A stretch of 17,721 nt of DNA from JALZHR01 sp036389695 (GTDB lineage Bacteria > Acidobacteriota > Blastocatellia > Pyrinomonadales > Pyrinomonadaceae). The stretch spans positions 1 to 17,721 of the forward strand of contig DASVWG010000271.1 of assembly GCA_036389695.1 (NCBI GenBank), read 5' to 3'. The notes beneath the pieces are model-generated. The model was not told the DNA's origin, did no database searches, and saw nothing but the letters and a program-made list of their open reading frames with translations. Both the position numbers and the translations under genes were made by a program. Within the stretch, counting starts at the first letter, position 1; every line of letters begins with the position of its first letter. Shown here piece by piece: positions 15,398-17,721 of the stretch.

Positions 15398-17002
15398 TTA
15401 TCCACTCATTGCTTCTTCATAACAGATAAAACGCGTCGCGCTCGTATCGGCGTGGTGCAGACGTTGATTGACCTTATCCAGAATTTGCCGCTTATCCGTC
15501 TTTCCGGAGGAAAGCTGCGGGAAACGGTCGAATAGAAAATACAGCGAAGGAATCATGTAATACGGCAGCTCGTGCTTGAACACGGACTGCAAATGCCCGA
15601 AGATTTTCTCGTCCGGCGGCTCGTCGTCGGCGCTGATAAAACAGGCGGCGATAACTTTTCCGAGCGCCGGATGAACGGCGACGACCGGATGCCCTTCCTT
15701 GATGCTTTCCGCCGCGTCCATCACCCTTTTAATCTCGCTCAGATTTATTCTGAAACCGGACAATTTAATTTCTTCATCGACTCTGCCGATGTAATCCAGA
15801 TTGCCGTCGGGCAGCCACCGGCAGATGTCGCCGGATTTGTAATAGCGCTTGCCTTCGATATTGATAATTTTGGCGTTTGTCTGCCGTTCGTCGTTCCAGT
15901 AGCCCTTCATCACCTGCCGCCCGCCGAGCAGCAATTCGCCTTTCACGCCCGGCTCGGAGACGATTCGGTCTTCATCCTGCAGCAAAACCTCGGTGCCTTT
16001 CATCGGTTTGCCAATCGGATAAAATTCGGTTCGGTGCGGCTCGATTCGGTCGATAATGTATGCCGTGCAGATGACGGTCGCCTCGGTCGGTCCGTAACCG
16101 TTGACCAGCGAAAGCCCCGGAACTTTGCGCAGCCATTTCTGCATCGTCTCGACGTTGATTATCTCGGCTCCCGTCATTATTCGCCGCAGCGAAGACAAAT
16201 CGCATTCTTCGAACAAGGTTCCTTCGGTCATTAAAGTCATCACCGGTCCGACCGCCGTGAAATGCGTGATTCGCTCGCGGGCGAGCAATTGCAGCAGATT
16301 GTTGGCGATTAACGGCGGGCGCGTCAGATGCACGGTCGCGCCGCGCGAAAGCGGAAAAAACAAATCCATGACGTGAACGTCAAAATGCAGTTCCGAAGTA
16401 TTCATGCACCTCGAACCGGCGTCTATCGTCATTATTTCGGCAAGCGCGTCGTAGAAAAAATCGACGCTGCCGTGTTCAATCAGCACGCCTTTCGGTCTGC
16501 CCGTCGAACCCGACGTATAAATGCAGTAAGCGACATCTTCGCCGGTAATCGGCGGCAGCGAAATGTCTTTCTGACTGTATTGGAAGTGTTCCGCGAGACT
16601 CGCTTCGTCGAGCAGGCTGCCGGGCGTTGCGCCGTCGTTCGCCAGCGCGTCATAAAACGTGCGGCTGGAGACGATAAATCGCGGCGATACGTCGTTAAGT
16701 ATGAACAACAAACGCTCTTTCGGAAGCTTGCGGTCGACGGGCACGTATGCAGCGCCGCATTTCAGGCATCCCAGAATCGCGACGACGACCGCAGCGCTCT
16801 TCGGCAGGCAGAAGGCAATTCTATCGCCTTTCCGCACGCCGCTGGATAGCAAAAAGGACGCAAAATTCGTGCTGAGACTTTCCAGCTCGCGAAAAGTATA
16901 GCGCTGCTGCCCGTCCACAATCGCGTCCTTTTCAGGATACAATTCGGCAGCCTCACGAATTATGCTCGCCATGTTCATATGATTAGTTTTGCCGGGGTGC
17001 AT
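15398..17002 (-). CDS. Stand-alone NRPS adenylation domain (amino acid-activating enzyme)
   Basis: A 534-residue free A domain with all catalytic motifs: YTSGSTGRPKG (162-172), NGYGPTE (301-307), YKSGD (388-392), GRVDEEIKLSGFRIN (406-420) and the A10 lysine Lys501 in SSGKTDK. No condensation or carrier domain is attached. By eye against GrsA the specificity residues are D-V-M-T-M-G-G-V-I-K, a code I cannot assign; the two glycines recall small aliphatic pockets, but that is weak. It activates an amino acid with ATP and must load a carrier in trans; the free carrier at 8688-9050 is the natural partner. ATG at 17002-17000; the best Shine-Dalgarno (GGAGGTGG) is about 15 nt away, and internal ATGs at codons 9 and 11 are alternatives. 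It is first in a five-gene run behind the promoter at 17141-17169. Confidence 0.94.
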   Translation of the reverse strand: MHPGKTNHMNMASIIREAAELYPEKDAIVDGQQRYTFRELESLSTNFASFLLSSGVRKGDRIAFCLPKSAAVVVAILGCLKCGAAYVPVDRKLPKERLLFILNDVSPRFIVSSRTFYDALANDGATPGSLLDEASLAEHFQYSQKDISLPPITGEDVAYCIYTSGSTGRPKGVLIEHGSVDFFYDALAEIMTIDAGSRCMNTSELHFDVHVMDLFFPLSRGATVHLTRPPLIANNLLQLLARERITHFTAVGPVMTLMTEGTLFEECDLSSLRRIMTGAEIINVETMQKWLRKVPGLSLVNGYGPTEATVICTAYIIDRIEPHRTEFYPIGKPMKGTEVLLQDEDRIVSEPGVKGELLLGGRQVMKGYWNDERQTNAKIINIEGKRYYKSGDICRWLPDGNLDYIGRVDEEIKLSGFRINLSEIKRVMDAAESIKEGHPVVAVHPALGKVIAACFISADDEPPDEKIFGHLQSVFKHELPYYMIPSLYFLFDRFPQLSSGKTDKRQILDKVNQRLHHADTSATRFICYEEAMSG

Positions 17003-17082
17003 CGCAAAGCGTTATCCACCTCCAAAATGAATTATCCGGGCGGTCGTCACGGCACGTCTGGGTGATTCGGAGAAAAGGTGCT

Positions 17083-17111
17083 GCATCCGATATGCCCAAA
17101 ATCGGAGATGC
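17083..17111 (-). promoter_or_regulatory. Hairpin in the 5' leader of the adenylation gene
   Basis: TCCGAT (17086-17091) pairs with ATCGGA (17101-17106), extended by GCA/TGC (17083-17085 with 17109-17111) after a 2-nt bulge; the loop is 9 nt. It lies in the roughly 130-nt untranslated leader between the promoter and the adenylation ATG. Role unknown; it may be a stability element. Confidence 0.4.
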
Positions 17112-17120
17112 CTCGTGCCT

Positions 17121-17146
17121 TAGAATGTCAGTAACCGCACATTCTA
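17121..17146 (-). promoter_or_regulatory. Palindromic operator candidate overlapping the -10 box
   Basis: TAGAATGT (17121-17128) and ACATTCTA (17139-17146) form a perfect 8-bp inverted repeat with a 10-nt spacer. The half-site centres are 18 bp apart, suiting a dimeric DNA-binding protein. One arm contains the -10 box of the promoter at 17141-17169 and the other covers the start and early transcribed region, the classic place for a repressor. The regulator is not encoded in the window. Confidence 0.6.
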
Positions 17147-17169
17147 TTTAACCGGATTCAGGTTGTCAA
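17141..17169 (-). promoter_or_regulatory. Near-consensus sigma70 promoter for the adenylation-to-hydrolase operon
   Basis: Minus strand TTGACA (17169-17164, 6/6) is followed by a 17-nt spacer and TAGAAT (17146-17141, 5/6). The -35 box overlaps the stop codon of the preceding NRPS gene. Transcription would start near 17134, leaving a leader of about 130 nt before the adenylation ATG. This is the best promoter match in the window. Confidence 0.7.
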
Positions 17170-17721
17170 TCATTTAGCTCGAAACTGAATTTCCCTTCTT
17201 CGATAAGCTGTATCGTGTCTCTCGTCGCCGCCTCTTCCGCGCCGTGCTCGTCGGCGGGCAAGCTGACCGTTAAAGGTATATCCATCAGCGGAATCGAGGG
17301 ATTATCGACAATATTTTCAGCGATTATCCGGAAATGAGATATCATGTTTTCGATAGTCTCGCTTTCAAAAAGGTCTGTATTGTATTCAAAGCCGCCGCTA
17401 ATCCGCGAGCCGTTTTGCGTGACGGTCAGATTCAGGTCGACTTTCGATGTGTTGGAATGCACAAAGGGAAAGTCTTCGTTCTGCATCGTTTCCCCTTCGG
17501 CAAGAGGATTGGACGATTCGATTAACGAGGCATTCTGGAAATTGAACACGACCTGATATAGCGGCGGATAGCCGGGCACGCGTTCGACGTTAAGCTCGTG
17601 AACGAGCTTTTCAAACGGCAAAGCCTGATGCTCGAAGGCGTCCAGCGAAATTTTCTGGACGGCTTTCACCAGCTCCGCAAAAGTTTGCGTATCCTGCAGC
17701 TTGACCCGCAAAATAAGCGTA
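17166..17721 (-). CDS. NRPS protein ending in a condensation domain (C-terminal fragment, start outside window)
   Basis: The frame is open to the window edge, where TLILRVKLQD is the end of a VNTLxLR condensation motif. It continues with HQALPFEKLV (C6), then PPLYQVVFNFQN (C7 region) and FEYNTDLFE, so this is the C-terminal third of a condensation domain. After it come only about 40 residues, with an acidic tail ending FSFELND, and a stop. No adenylation or carrier domain follows, which is unusual because C domains are normally followed by A-PCP. The protein therefore ends in a C domain that must use an acceptor on a separate protein, or act as a terminal condensing/releasing domain. Whether its HHxxxDG motif is intact lies beyond the window. 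The next gene starts 163 nt downstream, behind its own promoter. Confidence 0.92.
   Translation of the reverse strand, partial: TLILRVKLQDTQTFAELVKAVQKISLDAFEHQALPFEKLVHELNVERVPGYPPLYQVVFNFQNASLIESSNPLAEGETMQNEDFPFVHSNTSKVDLNLTVTQNGSRISGGFEYNTDLFESETIENMISHFRIIAENIVDNPSIPLMDIPLTVSLPADEHGAEEAATRDTIQLIEEGKFSFELND

Overview
The window is an interior slice of a nonribosomal peptide biosynthetic gene cluster. Every gene I can support lies on the minus strand, so transcription runs from high to low coordinates. Twelve protein genes are visible and the outermost two run off the window. Base composition looks moderate (about half G+C by eye), start codons are mixed (ATG and GTG), and most genes have clear AGGAG-type ribosome binding sites, so this is a bacterium. 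The adenylation-domain style resembles that of cyanobacteria and other Gram-negative natural-product producers, but I cannot name the phylum from this sequence alone. No transporter, thioesterase domain, phosphopantetheinyl transferase, tRNA, rRNA, CRISPR array or insertion sequence is visible.

Layout in the direction of transcription. (1) 17721-17166: C-terminal part of an NRPS protein that ends in a condensation domain. (2) 17169-17121: a near-consensus sigma70 promoter whose -10 box forms one arm of an 8-bp palindromic operator candidate. (3) 17002-11388: a five-gene run coding for a stand-alone adenylation domain, a methyltransferase-like protein, a GNAT-like protein, a Glu/Leu/Val dehydrogenase-family enzyme, and an alpha/beta hydrolase with a cysteine nucleophile (SyrC/CmaE-like). 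(4) 11387-10878: a 510-bp gap with a second promoter candidate. (5) 10877-7724: a flavin-dependent halogenase, a free carrier protein, and a SyrB2-type non-heme iron halogenase. (6) 7723-7365: a structured gap with a long inverted repeat and a 10-bp hairpin. (7) 7364-1: an odd NRPS protein (half condensation domain, degenerate adenylation domain, intact carrier protein), a normal C-A-PCP module with a proline-like code, and a PLP enzyme resembling 1-aminocyclopropane-1-carboxylate (ACC) synthase.

Working model (inference). The stand-alone A domain loads an amino acid onto the free carrier protein. The iron halogenase, and perhaps the flavin halogenase, chlorinates the tethered residue. The Cys alpha/beta hydrolase then moves it to the carrier domain of the NRPS protein whose own A domain has lost its ATP-binding and catalytic residues. 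The condensation domain missing from that protein could be supplied in trans by the protein that ends at 17166, and the downstream C-A-PCP would add a proline-like residue. The logic matches syringomycin (SyrB1/SyrB2/SyrC/SyrE) and coronamic acid (CmaA-E). What is unusual is the combination: two unrelated halogenases, a retained dead A domain, a condensation domain split across proteins, and an ACC-synthase-like enzyme.
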